Shown here: in pieces, positions 6,920-7,845 of the stretch
How the letters are laid out: each line of letters begins with the position of its first letter
How positions within the stretch are numbered: the stretch's first letter is position 1
NCBI GenBank assembly: GCA_937889855.1
Contig: CALBYK010000224.1
Location: forward strand, 1 to 7,845
Length of the DNA stretch: 7,845 bases
Reading direction: 5' to 3'
From: an uncultured Prevotella sp.
Lineage (GTDB): Bacteria > Bacteroidota > Bacteroidia > Bacteroidales > Bacteroidaceae
Program-made: the position numbers and the translations under genes
The notes under the pieces: model-generated
Seen by the model: only the letters and a program-made list of their open reading frames with translations
What the model was told of the DNA's origin: nothing
The model's database searches: none

Positions 6920-7483
6920 TTACTTTCTCGGCACTTTTGTGCGATAAGAGCAACGGAAACGTCCAAGCAGCAGGTTCTTGAGCTTGCCACGTATAAGTTG
7001 ACGGCGCATAGGAGATACTCGGTCTATGAACATCTTGCCCCCAAGATGGTCGAACTCATGCTGCATCACACGTGCGAGATAGCCTTCCACCCACTCGTCG
7101 TGCTCGTTGAAGTCCTCGTCCATATATGTGACATGGATGCGCGTTGGGCGTGTCACACTCTCGTGGATTCCTGGCAATGAGAGACATCCTTCCTCCATTG
7201 TTTCCTTCTTTGAGTCTTCATCATATTCCACAATGTAAGGGTTGATGTATACATGGCGGAAATCCTTGTATTCGGGGAAATCATCGCTCAACACGTCAAG
7301 GTCAATGACAACGAGACGTATGTCCAAGCCTATCTGTGGTGCTGCAAGACCGATGCCCTCGCTCTCGGCTAACGTCTCCCACATGTTGGCAATGAGGGTC
7401 TTCAATTCTGGATATTCCTGGGTTATGTCATGGGCCTCTTTACGGAGCACGGGCTGCCCGTAAGTGTAAATAGGTAAAATCAT
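6920..7483 (-). CDS. def: Peptide deformylase
   Basis: A 187-residue enzyme that removes the formyl group from the N-terminal methionine of nascent proteins, in the cytoplasm at the ribosome. All three signature motifs are intact: GIGLAAPQIG (43-52), EGCLSLPG (98-105) and QHEFDHLGG (141-149). By family knowledge, Cys100, His142 and His146 bind the metal and Glu143 is the catalytic base. The N-terminus (MILPIYTYGQPVLRK) and the length fit Bacteroidetes type I deformylases, supporting the ATG at 7483. It follows the ruvX-like gene by 15 bp, which suggests a shared transcript. Nothing indicates truncation or loss of activity. Confidence 0.98.
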   Translation of the reverse strand: MILPIYTYGQPVLRKEAHDITQEYPELKTLIANMWETLAESEGIGLAAPQIGLDIRLVVIDLDVLSDDFPEYKDFRHVYINPYIVEYDEDSKKETMEEGCLSLPGIHESVTRPTRIHVTYMDEDFNEHDEWVEGYLARVMQHEFDHLGGKMFIDRVSPMRRQLIRGKLKNLLLGRFRCSYRTKVPRK

Positions 7484-7498
7484 CTGTATTCTTGAATG

Positions 7499-7845
7499 TT
7501 ATATTCCCTTCATCCGAAGGTAGTCTTGTAGAATTATCGTGGCACTTATCTCATCTACAAGTGCCTTGTTTTGTCGTGCTTTCTTGCCAATGCCGCTATC
7601 GAGTATAGTCCTGTGAGCAAGCACTGACGTGAAACGCTCGTCATAGAACTCGAGCGGTATGTCAGGCATCTGCTTGCGCCATTGGGCGGCAAACTGTCTC
7701 ACACGGGTGAGGTTCTCACTTGGTTCACCGTTGAGTTGCCGCGGCTCGCCAATGACTATGTGATCCACTTGCTCGCGCGACACATAGTCCTTTAGATATT
7801 TCATAAGGTCGCACGTAGGCACTGTCGCCAATCCACCCGGAATTA
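7499..7845 (-). CDS. ruvX: RuvX/YqgF-family putative Holliday junction resolvase, N-terminus outside window
   Basis: The C-terminal 115 or so residues of an RNase H-fold YqgF/RuvX protein, a family of about 140 residues implicated in pre-16S rRNA 5' end processing and proposed as a Holliday junction nuclease. Visible motifs are IPGGLATVPT at the edge, DHIVIGEPRQLNGEPSE (in the place of the usual VVGLP motif; I believe this form is typical of Bacteroidetes members), LEFYDERFTS (the DER motif with acidic catalytic residues) and ALVDEISATIILQDYL (the final conserved Asp helix). The first catalytic Asp (DYG motif) would lie upstream, outside the window. The frame is open to 7843 with no ATG in the visible part, so the true start is beyond the edge; a TTG at 7831 is an internal leucine codon. 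It is upstream of def in the same direction. Confidence 0.95.
   Translation of the reverse strand, partial: IPGGLATVPTCDLMKYLKDYVSREQVDHIVIGEPRQLNGEPSENLTRVRQFAAQWRKQMPDIPLEFYDERFTSVLAHRTILDSGIGKKARQNKALVDEISATIILQDYLRMKGI

Noticed and set aside
6809..7180. A 123-codon plus-strand open frame crossing the def-TPR spacer
   Set aside because: It runs through the long palindrome and antisense to the def catalytic motifs, with no protein-like features; considered a chance frame.
1..7845. CRISPR array, tRNA/rRNA, insertion sequence or phage genes
   Set aside because: No spaced direct repeats, RNA gene signatures, transposase or integrase motifs were found on either strand.

Overview
The window looks like a chromosomal segment from a member of the Bacteroidales, in the Bacteroides/Prevotella/Muribaculaceae range; the genus cannot be fixed from sequence alone. 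Three things point there: two upstream regions carry a perfect Bacteroidetes-type -7 box (TAnnTTTG), start codons lack clear Shine-Dalgarno sequences, and the gene content fits (TPR protein beside def, a membrane-bound TPR-AraC regulator, an exported FN3/choice-of-anchor-J protein, and a DUF187/GHL10 protein). All six genes lie on the minus strand, so transcription runs from high to low coordinates. Almost all the sequence is coding, and no gap without a gene exceeds 300 bases.

Region 7845-4793 (housekeeping end): the C-terminal part of a RuvX/YqgF protein (5' end outside the window), then 15 bp later a complete peptide deformylase (def). A 135-bp spacer follows, containing a striking 16-bp-arm inverted repeat, and then an exported protein with about 14 TPR repeats.

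Region 4786-3299: only 6 bp after the TPR gene begins a 495-aa protein with a signal/anchor segment, an N-terminal helical TPR region, one internal transmembrane helix and a C-terminal AraC-type DNA-binding domain. This is the architecture of a single-polypeptide transmembrane regulator. The tight spacing suggests co-transcription with the TPR gene, and perhaps with ruvX-def. A modest AT-rich hairpin with a short U-tract after it may end the unit.

Region 3200-891: a monocistronic unit with its own -7 box and a strong intrinsic terminator. It encodes a 734-aa exported protein with two choice-of-anchor-J (cleaved-adhesin-like) domains, three FN3 domains and a short C-terminal motif resembling a type IX secretion sorting tail. 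The first anchor-J domain is inserted inside the first FN3 domain.

Region 855-1: another -7 box and the N-terminal 264 residues of an exported DUF187/GHL10 glycosidase-like protein, truncated by the window edge.

No RNA gene, mobile element, CRISPR array or attachment site was seen. The parts most worth a second look are the TPR-TM-AraC regulator and its possible link to the neighbouring surface protein, the long palindrome upstream of the TPR gene, and the nested FN3/anchor-J architecture. I did not find convincing evidence of a wholly new multi-gene system.
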